A stretch of DNA of 64,000 bases from Rhodoligotrophos appendicifer (GCF_007474605.1 NZ_VHKL01000001.1:124001-188000), one strand, 5' to 3'; shown: positions 36,140-45,761, counted from the first letter of the stretch. Program-made: numbers and translations. Notes: generated by a model not told the origin, from the letters alone.

Positions 36140-36174
36140 CGCCGCGATTTCATCGATGACAGGAAATCGCGGCG
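36140..36174. repeat. 12-bp perfect inverted repeat between BA14K and EF-hand genes
   Basis: CGCCGCGATTTC (36140-36151) pairs exactly with GAAATCGCGGCG (36163-36174) around an 11-base loop. It lies 20 bases upstream of the BA14K start on the minus strand and 40 bases after the EF-hand stop. There is only a weak T4 run on the plus side, so a terminator is doubtful; a 5' leader structure or a mini-repeat are both possible. Confidence 0.6.
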
Positions 36175-36213
36175 GGTTTTAGGCTGATATGCAAAGACTT
36201 ACAGCCGGCTCTC

Positions 36214-36918
36214 TCAGTCCTCTGATCCACCTGTATCGTCGTCGGAATCACCAGACGTTTGGTCGCTGTCCCTTGGCGAGGCCCGATCATCATTCGGGGA
36301 GGCGCGATCGTTCATTTTTGCCGGTCCCGACTCGCAGCGGTCATTTCCCCGCGTTCCGGCACGACCTCCGCGACGATCCATTCGCTCGATGACACCATCC
36401 TTGTTCCGATCCAGGCGCTTGGCCATATCGGTGGCGAACTTGTTGTATTCCTCGATCGTCACCAACGCATCGCCGTCTCGATCGTAGCGCTGGAAGGAGC
36501 GAACCATCCGCTCACGCATCCGGTCGAGCCACAGAGCCTCGTATTCCGCGAGATCCAGCTTTCCGTCCACATTCTTGTCGAACTTCTTCATCTCGTCGGT
36601 CCGGATGGTAATCATTTCCTCGACCTTGATGCGACCATCATCATCGGTGTCGTAGCGCTCCATGATCATCTTGACGAAGCCACCAGGATGCGGCCCACCA
36701 TGATGCGGCCCGCGATGACCACGGTCACCTCGTGGCCCGGAGTCGCCATGACGGAACCGGTCCCATTTCCGCTGCTCCCACCGCTTGCCCTCTTCCCAGC
36801 GCTTGCCCCAGCGCTCTCCTCCGCAATTTTCATCAGCCTGCGCTGTGGTGACCAAGGCTGATGCGCCAAGCGCAATCAGTGCAACACAACTGGTCAGTAA
36901 TTTTGAACGCCGGGTCAT
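36214..36918 (-). CDS. Periplasmic EF-hand calcium-binding protein
   Basis: The signal peptide (MTRRSKLLTSCVALIALGASALVTTAQA) leads a His/Arg/Gly-rich segment (residues about 30-80), then four EF-hand loops: DTDDDGRIKVEE, DKNVDGKLDLAE, DRDGDALVTIEE and DRNKDGVIERMD. A low-complexity acidic Asp/Ser tail ends the 234-residue protein. EF-hand proteins of this kind are secreted or periplasmic calcium binders. It is divergent from the two-component/RND operon with about 180 bases between, so shared control is plausible. Confidence 0.9.
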   Translation of the reverse strand: MTRRSKLLTSCVALIALGASALVTTAQADENCGGERWGKRWEEGKRWEQRKWDRFRHGDSGPRGDRGHRGPHHGGPHPGGFVKMIMERYDTDDDGRIKVEEMITIRTDEMKKFDKNVDGKLDLAEYEALWLDRMRERMVRSFQRYDRDGDALVTIEEYNKFATDMAKRLDRNKDGVIERMDRRGGRAGTRGNDRCESGPAKMNDRASPNDDRASPRDSDQTSGDSDDDTGGSED

Positions 36919-37095
36919 GATAGATCCTCGTCTCGATTGTTGATGAGCCGGTTCTAGCAGTCATTTGTCGCAGATTTTCGCCGGTTGACCGCGATATTGT
37001 CTCAAGCTGTGTCATCCCTGGAGACTGACATACTTCGATACATTTTTGCACGAGCACTGGCCGATGCCCCGGGACATATAGGAGAGGTGAACGAA

Positions 37096-37830
37096 ATGCT
37101 GGCCCAGATGGAACCTTCTCCGCACATTCTTGTGGTCGACGACCATCGCGATATCCGCGATGCCGTCAGCAAGTATCTTGCGCGCAACGGTTTGCGAGTG
37201 ACCCCCGCCGACGGAGGGGCGGAGATGCGTGCCGTGTTGAAGACGGGGGCCGTGGATCTCGTTGTCCTCGATGTCATGATGCCTGGTGAGGATGGACTTT
37301 CGCTTTGCCGCTTTCTACGCGAGACGAGCGAGATCCCCGTGATCATGCTCACGGCGATGGCCGAAGATACGGATCGTGTTGTCGGACTCGAACTTGGAGC
37401 CGACGATTACGTGACAAAGCCGTTCAATCCGCGCGAGTTGCTCGCAAGGATCCGCGCTGTTCTCCGTCGCTCGCATTCCGGAGCGCGGCCCCGTGATCGC
37501 ATCGATCCGCGTCGCACCCGATTCAATCAGTGGATTCTCGACTCGGCACGCCAGGAGATTCTGCAGGACGGTGGCGCCGCCATTGCCCTCAGCACCGCTG
37601 AGTTTCGCTTGCTCCAAACCTTTATCCAGCGTCCTCACGTGGTTCTTTCCCGAGACCAGCTTCTCGACTTGACCGCTGGCCGGGCTGCGCAAGTCTTCGA
37701 CCGCAGTATCGACAACCAAGTGAGCCGACTCCGTCGCAAGATCGAAGAAGATCCAAAGAACCCTTCCATCATCAAGACGGTCTGGGGCGGAGGCTATGTT
37801 TTCGCAGCTGACGTCGAGGAACTGCCATGA
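37096..37830 (+). CDS. OmpR-family response regulator
   Basis: The 244-residue protein begins MLAQMEPSPHILVVDDHRD and has a receiver domain with Asp in VVLDVMMPGEDG, Thr in MLTAMAED and Lys in DYVTKPFN. A winged-helix C-terminal DNA-binding domain follows (ALSTAEFRLLQTF, DNQVSRLRRKIEEDP, WGGGYVFA). The ATG at 37096 has a GGAGAGG site. It overlaps the kinase gene by four bases and heads a four-gene operon ending in an RND pump, which it probably regulates. Confidence 0.94.
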   Translation: MLAQMEPSPHILVVDDHRDIRDAVSKYLARNGLRVTPADGGAEMRAVLKTGAVDLVVLDVMMPGEDGLSLCRFLRETSEIPVIMLTAMAEDTDRVVGLELGADDYVTKPFNPRELLARIRAVLRRSHSGARPRDRIDPRRTRFNQWILDSARQEILQDGGAAIALSTAEFRLLQTFIQRPHVVLSRDQLLDLTAGRAAQVFDRSIDNQVSRLRRKIEEDPKNPSIIKTVWGGGYVFAADVEELP

Positions 37831-39227
37831 GCCGCTGGCTTCCGAAGAGCATAGCCGGGCAGCTCATGTCGCTTTTGTTCGCGGCTCTCATTCTGTCTCA
37901 GGGATTGACCGTGGTCATGTTTTTCGGCGAGCGCGACGACGCCGTTCGGGAAGCCTGGCGCGAAGAGTTCTTCGCTCGGGTCGCTTCAGTGGCGAACCTG
38001 ATCGACCAGACACCGGCCGCGGCCGAACGTGTCACCTCTGCAGTGAGCTCACGTTGGCAGACCTACCGCATCTCGAACACCCCTTCACCGGATACCCAGC
38101 CGCTGGATGCTGGGGATCGAGACCTTGTGCAGCGGCTTGGCGTCTATGTCGGCGGTGAGAGGGTCTCTGCCATTCGCATCCGATCTCGCGACGACGAACG
38201 GGAGACCCCAGCGTTCCTCCGATGGCTGGACGCGGCAGGCGGGGCCATCCTCGGGCGGTCAGGCAACGATGATTCTGATAAGGAACCGGTCCTGCAGATC
38301 GACGTGCCGCTCAACGACGGCCGTTGGTTGAATGTTCAGTTGCCGATGCGCGGCAGGCCGGTGGCATGGGCGCTGCTGCCCGTCGCATCATCAGCCATCA
38401 TGGCCGCAGCGATCTTGCTGATCATCGCTCTCATCGTCCGCAGCATCACCCGTCCACTGCGCAACTTGGTTTCCGCGGCGGACAGTTTTGGGCGCGGTGA
38501 ACCCATTTACGAACTTGAAGTCTCCGGACCCGACGAAATTCAACGACTTACAACAGCCTTCAACGAGATGAGCGCGCGCCTCACCCGCTTCATCGACGAC
38601 CGCACCCGCATGCTGGCCGCCATCAGCCACGACCTGAGAACTCCGATCACAGCATTGCGCGTCCGCGCTGAGTTCGTCGAGGACGATGACACTCGCACAC
38701 GGATGATCGAGACGCTCGATGACATGAAGCGCATGACGGAATCGACGCTGTCCTTCGCCCGTGACGAGTCCGTCGACGAGCCGGGGCGGCTCGTCGACGT
38801 GTCCGCGCTGGTCGAAAGCGTCGTGGACGACATGGCAGACCTGGGCAAGGCGGTCGACTTCGAGAGTACGGCTCCAGTTCCATTCACTTGTCGTTCCGCC
38901 AACCTGAAGCGGGCGCTGACAAATCTCATCGAGAACGCCCTGCGTTACGGCGGCAATGCGCATGTCAGCGTGGATGCGACGCCGGAGATCGTCACGATCA
39001 CCGTCGATGACGACGGCCCTGGCATTCCTGAGGACAAGATGACCGAGGTCTTCGAGCCATTCATACGCCTGGAGAGTTCCCGCAGCCGAGACACCGGCGG
39101 CGCTGGGCTTGGGCTCGCCATTGCACGATCCATCGTCCTCGCGCATGGCGGAACCATTACCTTGGAAAATCGTCTGAAGGGTGGACTGCGGGCGATCATG
39201 GCGCTGCCGCGTCGGGCTTTGGGCTGA
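37827..39227 (+). CDS. Sensor histidine kinase (HAMP type)
   Basis: The 466-residue kinase has TM1 at about residues 9-30, a periplasmic segment to about 185, TM2 at about 188-212, a HAMP domain (RSITRPLRNLVSAADSFGRGEP), the H-box MLAAISHDLRTPITALR, the N-box RALTNLIENALRYG, and G boxes DDDGPGIPEDKM and GGAGLGLAIARSIV. It is cotranscribed with and partners the upstream response regulator. The signal is unknown; proximity to an RND pump suggests a drug, metal or envelope stress. Confidence 0.95.
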   Translation: MSRWLPKSIAGQLMSLLFAALILSQGLTVVMFFGERDDAVREAWREEFFARVASVANLIDQTPAAAERVTSAVSSRWQTYRISNTPSPDTQPLDAGDRDLVQRLGVYVGGERVSAIRIRSRDDERETPAFLRWLDAAGGAILGRSGNDDSDKEPVLQIDVPLNDGRWLNVQLPMRGRPVAWALLPVASSAIMAAAILLIIALIVRSITRPLRNLVSAADSFGRGEPIYELEVSGPDEIQRLTTAFNEMSARLTRFIDDRTRMLAAISHDLRTPITALRVRAEFVEDDDTRTRMIETLDDMKRMTESTLSFARDESVDEPGRLVDVSALVESVVDDMADLGKAVDFESTAPVPFTCRSANLKRALTNLIENALRYGGNAHVSVDATPEIVTITVDDDGPGIPEDKMTEVFEPFIRLESSRSRDTGGAGLGLAIARSIVLAHGGTITLENRLKGGLRAIMALPRRALG

Positions 39228-39250
39228 ATTTTTGATCGAGGATACGACCT

Positions 39251-40372
39251 ATGAGTAAGCTTTCCATGGCCTTGATCATCGCTCTGAGCCTCGGCGCCGG
39301 AGTCGGTTTGGGCGTGGGCGGCAAGTCGTTCGGCATCCCTGGCCTCGAGACCCTTGGGGTGACTGCTCCCAAACGCGAGGCCCGCGCTCCCGCTCGCCGC
39401 CCCAACGTCCCGGTGCAGGTCACCAAGATCGAAACCTCGACCTTCTCAGACGCCATCGAGGCCATCGGCTCGCTGCGGGCGAGGCAGTCCGTCAACATCG
39501 TCCCGGAGGTTGCGGGCAGGGTTGAGGAGATCCTGTTCCGTTCGGGTCAGAAAGTGCAGGCGGGGGACCTTTTGTTGCGCCTTGACGATCGCAATCAGCG
39601 CACGGCCGTCGAGGAGGCTAAGGCGGCCCTGTCCGAGGCCCTCCATGCCTATGAGCGCACCCAGAGCTTGATGAAGAACAGGGTTGCTACTCAGGCCACG
39701 CTCGAACAGACGCAGGCGGCCTATCTGAGGGCCCAGGCGGCGGTGGACCGGGCGGAACATGCTCTCGCCGACCGGCGGATCACCGCACCGTTCGATGGTG
39801 TGATCGGCCTCAACCAGACCGATATTGGTGCCTGGATCGACACGACCACCGTGCTGACCACCCTCGACGATCTGTCGGGAGTTGAGGTCGAGTTCTCCGT
39901 CCCGGAAAAGATGCTCCCCCGCGTCAGCGTCGGTCAGGTGATGACCGCGACGAGCGACGCTTATCCGGGCCGCAGCTTCGAGGGGACGGTGAAGGAAATC
40001 GACACGCGCATCAATCCATCCTCGCGCGCCTTCGCCATGAGGGCGGTCATTCCCAATCCAGATCTCGCCCTGAAGCAAGGCATGTTCGTGAATATTCGCC
40101 TGGTGCTCGATCAACGCACCGCATCCGCCTTGCCCGAGGAAGCCGTGCTGACGGCAGGCCGCGAGACATATGTCTTCACCCTGAATGACGGAAAGGCGGT
40201 CCGGAAGGCGGTGCAGCTCGGCGCCCGTCACGGCGGGCTTGTCGAAGTCGTGGAAGGGCTGCAGCCCGGCCAATCCGTGATCAGCAGCGGCACCCAGACC
40301 CTGACGGATGGGGTGAGCGTCGAGGTCATGAACAAGAATGTCGCCGAAGTCCGTACGAGGGCGGGGTCGTGA
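39251..40372 (+). CDS. RND efflux periplasmic adaptor (membrane fusion protein)
   Basis: The 373-residue protein has an N-terminal membrane anchor (MSKLSMALIIALSLGAGVGLGVGG), the biotinyl-lipoyl half motifs (VEEILFRSGQKVQAGDLLLRLDDR and ADRRITAPFDGVIG) and a helical hairpin (about 120-175, KAALSEALHAYERTQSLMKNRVATQATLEQTQAAYLRAQ-type). Beta-barrel and membrane-proximal domains complete the chain (VSVGQVMTATSDAYPGR onward, to about 360). It links the RND pump to an outer-membrane channel. The pump gene follows with a four-base overlap. Confidence 0.95.
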   Translation: MSKLSMALIIALSLGAGVGLGVGGKSFGIPGLETLGVTAPKREARAPARRPNVPVQVTKIETSTFSDAIEAIGSLRARQSVNIVPEVAGRVEEILFRSGQKVQAGDLLLRLDDRNQRTAVEEAKAALSEALHAYERTQSLMKNRVATQATLEQTQAAYLRAQAAVDRAEHALADRRITAPFDGVIGLNQTDIGAWIDTTTVLTTLDDLSGVEVEFSVPEKMLPRVSVGQVMTATSDAYPGRSFEGTVKEIDTRINPSSRAFAMRAVIPNPDLALKQGMFVNIRLVLDQRTASALPEEAVLTAGRETYVFTLNDGKAVRKAVQLGARHGGLVEVVEGLQPGQSVISSGTQTLTDGVSVEVMNKNVAEVRTRAGS

Positions 40373-43300
40373 ACATCTCGGAGCTTTTCATAAGGCGGCC
40401 CGTCTTTGCCATCGTCCTCAGCCTCATTATCGTGCTGTTCGGCACGGCGACGCTGCTGACCCTGCCCGTGCGGGAACTTCCCGACGTCGACACGGCCATT
40501 GTGACGGTGACGACGGAGTATACCGGCGCAGCCCCCGAAGTGACGGATACCCAGATCACCACGGTGGTCGAAGGCGCGATCTCCGGGATCTCCGGCATCC
40601 GGAGTATCACGTCGAGCTCGAGCCGCGGGCGGGCCCGCACCGTGCTGGAATTCGACACGTCTCGAAACATCGACGATGCCGCCAACGATGTCCGCGCCGC
40701 GGTCGCCCGTGTGGTCAACGACCTGCCCGTGGACGCCGACGAGCCGCGCATCACGAAGAGCGACAGCGACGATAGTCCGGTCATGCGTCTGAGCTTGACC
40801 AGCAGCCAGATGGATGCCGCCGATCTGACCGATTATGCCGACCGTTTCATCACCGATCGCCTCGCAGCGGTGGATGGCGTGTCGGACGTGGAGATCATGG
40901 GTGAGCGCACCTACGCGATCCGGCTCTGGCTCGACCGCCGTGCCATGGCCGCGCGCGAGGTGACGGTGCCGGAGATCGTGACGGCGCTCCAAACGAACAA
41001 CGTCGAATTGCCCGCCGGCGAGATCGTCTCCACCACCCGCCGCTTCCAGGTGCGCACCGACACGCGCCTGTCCACGCCGGAGGAATTCGGCAATGTGGTG
41101 ATCAAGACGAGCCAGGGCTATCCCATCCGCATGCGTGACGTCGCCACCGTCGAGCGCGGCGTCGAGGATGACGACACCATCGTCCGCAGCCTGGGCCAGA
41201 CCGCCGTCACCCTCGGCGTTCTTCGCCAGTCCCAGGCGAACACGGTGAGCATCTCGACGGCCATCCGCGCCGAACTCGACGCCATGGCGCCGACCTTGCC
41301 GGAGGGCATGAAGATCGATGTCGGCAGCGACGACGCCGTCTTCATCCAGGCCTCCATCCACGAGGTCATGGTCGCCCTCACCATCGCCGTCCTCCTGGTG
41401 GTGGCGGTGATCTACGCCTTCCTCGCCTCTTTCCGCGCGACCCTCGTGCCCACCCTCACGATCCCGATCTCGCTGCTTGGCGCCTGCTGGGGCATCGCGC
41501 TCTTCGGTTACTCCATCAACATCCTGACCCTCTTTGCCCTCGTGCTGGCTATCGGCATCGTCGTCGACGACGCGATCGTCGTGCTCGAGAACATCCGCCG
41601 GCGCATGGAGGAGGGCGAAAGCCGCCTCGTCGCCAGCATCCGCGGCGCCAAACAGGTGACCTTCGCGGTTGTCGCGACCTCCCTGACCCTGGTCGCCGTC
41701 TTCATTCCGATTTCCCTCCTGAGCGGCACCGTGGGCCGCCTCTTCTCGGAATTCGGCATCGTCCTGTCTGTGGCCGTCGGCGTGTCCATGGTCGTGGCTT
41801 TGTCCCTGTGCCCGATGCTGTGCGCGAACATATTGCCCCAGGCGAACCAGCATGGCCGGCTGGAGCGCTATGTTGACCATGTGACCGAGAAGGTGAACCG
41901 GGCCTATGGCGCCAGCCTGCGATGGGCGTTGCGCATGCCGGCGGTGATCATCGGAGTGAGCCTGCTCATCGCAGCCTCCTCCGCCTATCTGTACACCCAG
42001 TTGCCGAAGGAGCTGACGGCACCGGAAGATCGCGGCGTCTTCTTCATCATGATCACGGCTCCCCAGGGGTCGAGCAAGGAGTATACGGACGCGGCGACGA
42101 AGAGGGTGGAGGCGATCGTCCAGCCCCTGGTCGACAGCGGTGAGGCAACGGCGGTCTCCACTTCCGTGGGCCGCAACAATGATCCGAGCACCGCCTTCGT
42201 GGTCGTCCGCCTGGCGGATTGGAGCGAGCGCGACCGGAGCCAACAGCAGATAACCCGCTCCCTGATCCCCGAATTGCGCAAGATCACCGATGTCCGCGCG
42301 TTCCCCATATCGCCGGCCGGACTGGGCATTCGCGGGTCCAGCAACCCGTTGCAGGTGGTTATCGGCGGCCCGGACTTCGAGAGCGTCAAGGAATGGGCGA
42401 ACACCATGCTCGAGCGCGCCCGAACGAATCCGGGCCTTGAGAATGTTCAAATCAACTACGAAGAGAACCAGCCCGAGTTCGGCCTCTCCATCGACCGGGA
42501 GCGCGCTCGTGACCTCGGCATCGATATCGGTTTGATCTCCCAGACCCTCCAGGCTCTTTTCGCCTCCCAGGAGGTGACCCGCTATATCGACCGTGGGCGG
42601 GAGTACCCCGTGATCGTCCAGGCCAATGACGAGGATCGCACAAATCCCACCGACCTGACCGGCGCCTTCATCCGGACTGGCTCGGGCGCTCTCGTTCCGT
42701 TGAGCGGTTTCGTCACCCTGAACGAGACGGCCGCCTCCCCGAGCCTCGGACGCTATGACCGGCTGCCGTCGATCACCCTCTCCGCGTCCCTGGCCGACGG
42801 CTACGATTTGGGCCAGGCGATCACGTCGTTGCAGCAGACGGCAGAGGAGGTGCTGCCGGTCACCGCGAGGCTGAGCTTCTCAGGACAGTCCAAGGAATAT
42901 CTGGAGACGTCTAGCGGAGCAAACCTGACGTTTCTGCTGGCGATCCTGATTGTCTATCTCGTGCTCGCAGCCCAGTTCGAGAGCTTCATCCACCCCATTA
43001 CCATCCTGCTCTCGGTTCCTCTTGCGGTCACCGGAGCATTCCTGACCATCTGGCTCACCGGAGGATCGCTCAATGTCTACAGCCAAGTGGGATTGGTCCT
43101 GCTGGTAGGCCTGATGGCGAAGAACGGAATCCTCATCGTGGAATTCGCGAATCAGCTTCGGGACGAAGGAAAATCTGTCCGCGAGGCCGTCATGGAAGCC
43201 TCGGTCGTGCGCCTGCGGCCAATCCTCATGACCGTCATTGCCACCGTTCTCGGCGCCGTCCCGCTCGCCGTCGCAACAGGAGCCGGCGCCGAAAGCCGCA

Positions 43301-43452
43301 TCGCGATCGGCACCGTGATTGTCGGAGGGTTTGGCTTGGCATCCGCCCTGACGCTCTTCCTGACGCCGGTTCTCTACGATCTCCTTGCGCGCCTCACGCG
43401 ACCCCGCGCTCACGTGACGACGCGCCTCGAAGCGGAACTGCAGGGCGGATGA
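40369..43452 (+). CDS. RND multidrug efflux permease (HAE1 family)
   Basis: The 1027-residue protein has 12 membrane segments with two large periplasmic loops. The proton-relay aspartates are in TM4 (LAIGIVVDDAIVVLENI), and the TM10 Lys is in GLMAKNGILIVEFANQ. The start MNISELFIRRPVFAIVLSL is typical of HAE1 pumps. The GTG start overlaps the adaptor stop. No outer-membrane factor gene follows, so it must use a channel encoded elsewhere. Substrates are not predictable from sequence. Confidence 0.96.
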   Translation: MNISELFIRRPVFAIVLSLIIVLFGTATLLTLPVRELPDVDTAIVTVTTEYTGAAPEVTDTQITTVVEGAISGISGIRSITSSSSRGRARTVLEFDTSRNIDDAANDVRAAVARVVNDLPVDADEPRITKSDSDDSPVMRLSLTSSQMDAADLTDYADRFITDRLAAVDGVSDVEIMGERTYAIRLWLDRRAMAAREVTVPEIVTALQTNNVELPAGEIVSTTRRFQVRTDTRLSTPEEFGNVVIKTSQGYPIRMRDVATVERGVEDDDTIVRSLGQTAVTLGVLRQSQANTVSISTAIRAELDAMAPTLPEGMKIDVGSDDAVFIQASIHEVMVALTIAVLLVVAVIYAFLASFRATLVPTLTIPISLLGACWGIALFGYSINILTLFALVLAIGIVVDDAIVVLENIRRRMEEGESRLVASIRGAKQVTFAVVATSLTLVAVFIPISLLSGTVGRLFSEFGIVLSVAVGVSMVVALSLCPMLCANILPQANQHGRLERYVDHVTEKVNRAYGASLRWALRMPAVIIGVSLLIAASSAYLYTQLPKELTAPEDRGVFFIMITAPQGSSKEYTDAATKRVEAIVQPLVDSGEATAVSTSVGRNNDPSTAFVVVRLADWSERDRSQQQITRSLIPELRKITDVRAFPISPAGLGIRGSSNPLQVVIGGPDFESVKEWANTMLERARTNPGLENVQINYEENQPEFGLSIDRERARDLGIDIGLISQTLQALFASQEVTRYIDRGREYPVIVQANDEDRTNPTDLTGAFIRTGSGALVPLSGFVTLNETAASPSLGRYDRLPSITLSASLADGYDLGQAITSLQQTAEEVLPVTARLSFSGQSKEYLETSSGANLTFLLAILIVYLVLAAQFESFIHPITILLSVPLAVTGAFLTIWLTGGSLNVYSQVGLVLLVGLMAKNGILIVEFANQLRDEGKSVREAVMEASVVRLRPILMTVIATVLGAVPLAVATGAGAESRIAIGTVIVGGFGLASALTLFLTPVLYDLLARLTRPRAHVTTRLEAELQGG

Positions 43453-43590
43453 ACATCCAGCGGTCGTTGTTATCCAATTGTCATAATAAGGACCGATGCT
43501 GATCGGCTGTTGCCCCGAGCTTCGCTTCTGATACGCTCCGCCAGCCTCCAAGCTGGAACGTTTCCGTTTCGGCGCCTAAAGGTCGTGAGC

Positions 43591-45132
43591 TTGAGTACGG
43601 AAACTGAGATCAAACTGGCGGTTCACCCCGAAGGGATGGCAGCGGTCGAGAAGCTGTTCGCCAAGGATTCTCCGATACTCGTCGAATCCACCTATTTCGA
43701 CACCCCGGATTTTGCTTTTCGTGCCAAAGGCATTCAAATGCGCGTCCGGCGCGACGGTGACCAACTGCTCCAGACCGTAAAATTGGCGGGGGAGGATGGG
43801 AACTCCGCGCTGAGCCGGGCGGAGCATGAAGTCGAAATCGACGACGCGAAACCGAACCTCACTCATCTGTCCCTCGTGCTTCCTGACGGCATCGCCAGCA
43901 AGCTGGATCTGACCACTCTACAGCCGATCTTTACGACGAAGTTCATGCGGCGGCGCCATCGCGGGGGGACGGATGGCGCGGCTGAGTTTGCCTATGACCA
44001 AGGTGAGATTCTCGGCCGCGACGGCGCGACCCCGATTTCCGAGGTCGAGATCGAACTGAAGACTGCGGATGTCGCCGCCTATGTTCGTGCCTGCCTTGAG
44101 TTCCTGGAGCAGGTCCCTGCAGGCTTCATCGACAGCGGCAAGGCCGCCCGCGGTTACCGGCTGGCGACGGCCGAAGCACCACAAGCCTATTATTCGTCAA
44201 AGCTCGCTCTCGCTTCCGACATGCCGTTGCCGAGTGCCATTCGCTTGATGCTGCATCACAATTTTTCGCACTTCCTTCAAAATATCTCGGCCGTTCGGGC
44301 AGGCGTGCCTGAGGGCATCCATCAGATCAGGGTAGGTTTGCGCCGCTTCCGCTCGACCGTTTCCGCCTTCAAGCCGGTTTTGCGCACGCGCGAGGCCGAC
44401 GCCGAGCTTGCCGCAGTGAAGGCGTTTTTCAACCTAACGGGCGCTGTGCGCGAAACGGATGTTTTCCTCGCAGAGACCCTGCCGCTCCTCGTCGAAACGG
44501 GGATGAAGCCACGTTTGGCGGAGGAGGTTACCAAAGCTGCTCACCGGTATCGCCAGTCCGCCTTGGACAAAGTCATATCGGCTCTGGACAGCACTGAAAT
44601 GGCGCGGATGATCATTAGCCTGTATGGGTGGATCGAGGCCGGCAAGTGGATGAAGCGGACGACACCCTTGGATGCGCTCCTGGAGAACCGTCCGGTTCAT
44701 GCATTTGCAGCGCCGCGCCTTCGCAAGCTCCATAAGAAGCTCCTGAAGATGGGCCGGGCCGCGCGGGGTTCGGTTCACGTGGCGGACTGGCATAAGGCTC
44801 GCATCTCGGCGAAGAAACTGCGCTACACTGCAGAGCCGCTTCTCACGACCTTGAACTTGGACGAAGCCGAGGTGGAGCAGTACCGGGACAATATCAGCGC
44901 CATTCAGGGTGAACTCGGGCGCCTGAACGATCTGAGTGTAGCGGAGGACTTCCTGAAGCGGTTGATCGAAGAGGCCCCTTCAAAAAAGCGCAAGCACCTA
45001 AAGGCCGCGCTGGACATTCTTCACCAATGGCATTTGACAGCCGAGGATGGTTTCATCGTGGAAGCTGCCAAAGCGTTTCGCAGCTTCGAACGTGAGGGCT
45101 TTCCCGTTCGTAACGGATCCCACGCCAAATGA
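43591..45132 (+). CDS. CYTH and CHAD domain protein (inorganic triphosphatase-like)
   Basis: The N-terminal CYTH domain (about residues 1-200) carries the ExExK motif as ETEIKLAV and strands with ESTYFDTPDFAFRAKGIQMRVRR, which bind triphosphate. The C-terminal CHAD domain (about 215-500) is helical and His/Lys/Arg-rich (HHNFSHFLQN, HQIRVGLRRFRST, KARISAKKLRYTAEPL) and binds polyphosphate. Relatives hydrolyse inorganic triphosphate. The TTG start at 43591 has an AAAGG site. It overlaps the parA-like gene by four bases, so the two proteins are made together. Confidence 0.92.
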   Translation: MSTETEIKLAVHPEGMAAVEKLFAKDSPILVESTYFDTPDFAFRAKGIQMRVRRDGDQLLQTVKLAGEDGNSALSRAEHEVEIDDAKPNLTHLSLVLPDGIASKLDLTTLQPIFTTKFMRRRHRGGTDGAAEFAYDQGEILGRDGATPISEVEIELKTADVAAYVRACLEFLEQVPAGFIDSGKAARGYRLATAEAPQAYYSSKLALASDMPLPSAIRLMLHHNFSHFLQNISAVRAGVPEGIHQIRVGLRRFRSTVSAFKPVLRTREADAELAAVKAFFNLTGAVRETDVFLAETLPLLVETGMKPRLAEEVTKAAHRYRQSALDKVISALDSTEMARMIISLYGWIEAGKWMKRTTPLDALLENRPVHAFAAPRLRKLHKKLLKMGRAARGSVHVADWHKARISAKKLRYTAEPLLTTLNLDEAEVEQYRDNISAIQGELGRLNDLSVAEDFLKRLIEEAPSKKRKHLKAALDILHQWHLTAEDGFIVEAAKAFRSFEREGFPVRNGSHAK

Positions 45133-45761
45133 CTTTTTCCATCGCCGTCATGAACATCAAGGGCGGATGCGGCAAGACCACAATCGCCACCCACCTCGCT
45201 GCTGCCTACGCAGTGTCAGGGTTGGTGACAGCCTTGGCGGATTATGATCGGCAGAAGAGTTCCATGATTTTTAGTGAGTTGCGGCCGGAGAGCGCTGCAT
45301 CCATCGATGTCATCGACTGGCGCGACGACTTTGGTGAGGTGTCCAAGAAGGTACAGCGTCTTGTCATCGACTGCCCGGCATCCCTGAAGAGCGAGAAGGT
45401 CCGGGAGGTCATCCGGGAGGCGGATGCGATCGTCGTTCCGTTGCAACCGTCAATCTATGACGAACGGGCGACTTTGAGCTTCTTGGATGAGATCGAGCAG
45501 GTCAAAAAGGTCAAAAGCGGAAAAAAGCAGACGCTGCTGGTGGCAAACCGATTTCGCGCGTCGACCCAGCAGGCAAAGCGCTTGGAGCGGATGATGATCG
45601 GCAATGGCTATATGATCGCCGCCCGCATTCCCGACCGGAGCGTCTATCCCCGCCTGGCCGAGCAGGGTTTGACTGTGTTTGACGTGAATACGAAAACCGC
45701 CCTGGCGGAGCAGGAACACTGGCTGCCGCTTCTCAAGGCGCTTGAATCATTCGCCGGATGA
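45129..45761 (+). CDS. ParA-family ATPase (orphan)
   Basis: The 210-residue ATPase has a deviant Walker A (NIKGGCGKTTIATHLAAAYA), a Walker A' segment (ALADYDRQKSS) and a Walker B-like VQRLVIDCPASLK. No parB or centromere sites follow, and no plasmid replication gene is nearby, so it is a chromosomal orphan like MinD/ParA-type cargo positioners. It is translationally coupled to the CYTH-CHAD gene, which suggests it positions that protein or polyphosphate granules; this is inference. Confidence 0.9.
   Translation: MTFSIAVMNIKGGCGKTTIATHLAAAYAVSGLVTALADYDRQKSSMIFSELRPESAASIDVIDWRDDFGEVSKKVQRLVIDCPASLKSEKVREVIREADAIVVPLQPSIYDERATLSFLDEIEQVKKVKSGKKQTLLVANRFRASTQQAKRLERMMIGNGYMIAARIPDRSVYPRLAEQGLTVFDVNTKTALAEQEHWLPLLKALESFAG

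Noticed and set aside
40228..42450. Long minus-strand open frame (about 740 codons) opposite the RND pump
   Set aside because: Its predicted protein is low-complexity Asp/His/Gly/Arg-rich, which is the usual antisense shadow of a G+C-rich coding strand; the plus-strand RND protein has clear motifs throughout.
45129..45761. Plasmid or chromosome partition locus
   Set aside because: There is no parB, parS cluster or replication initiator nearby; the ParA-like gene is coupled to a CYTH-CHAD gene instead.
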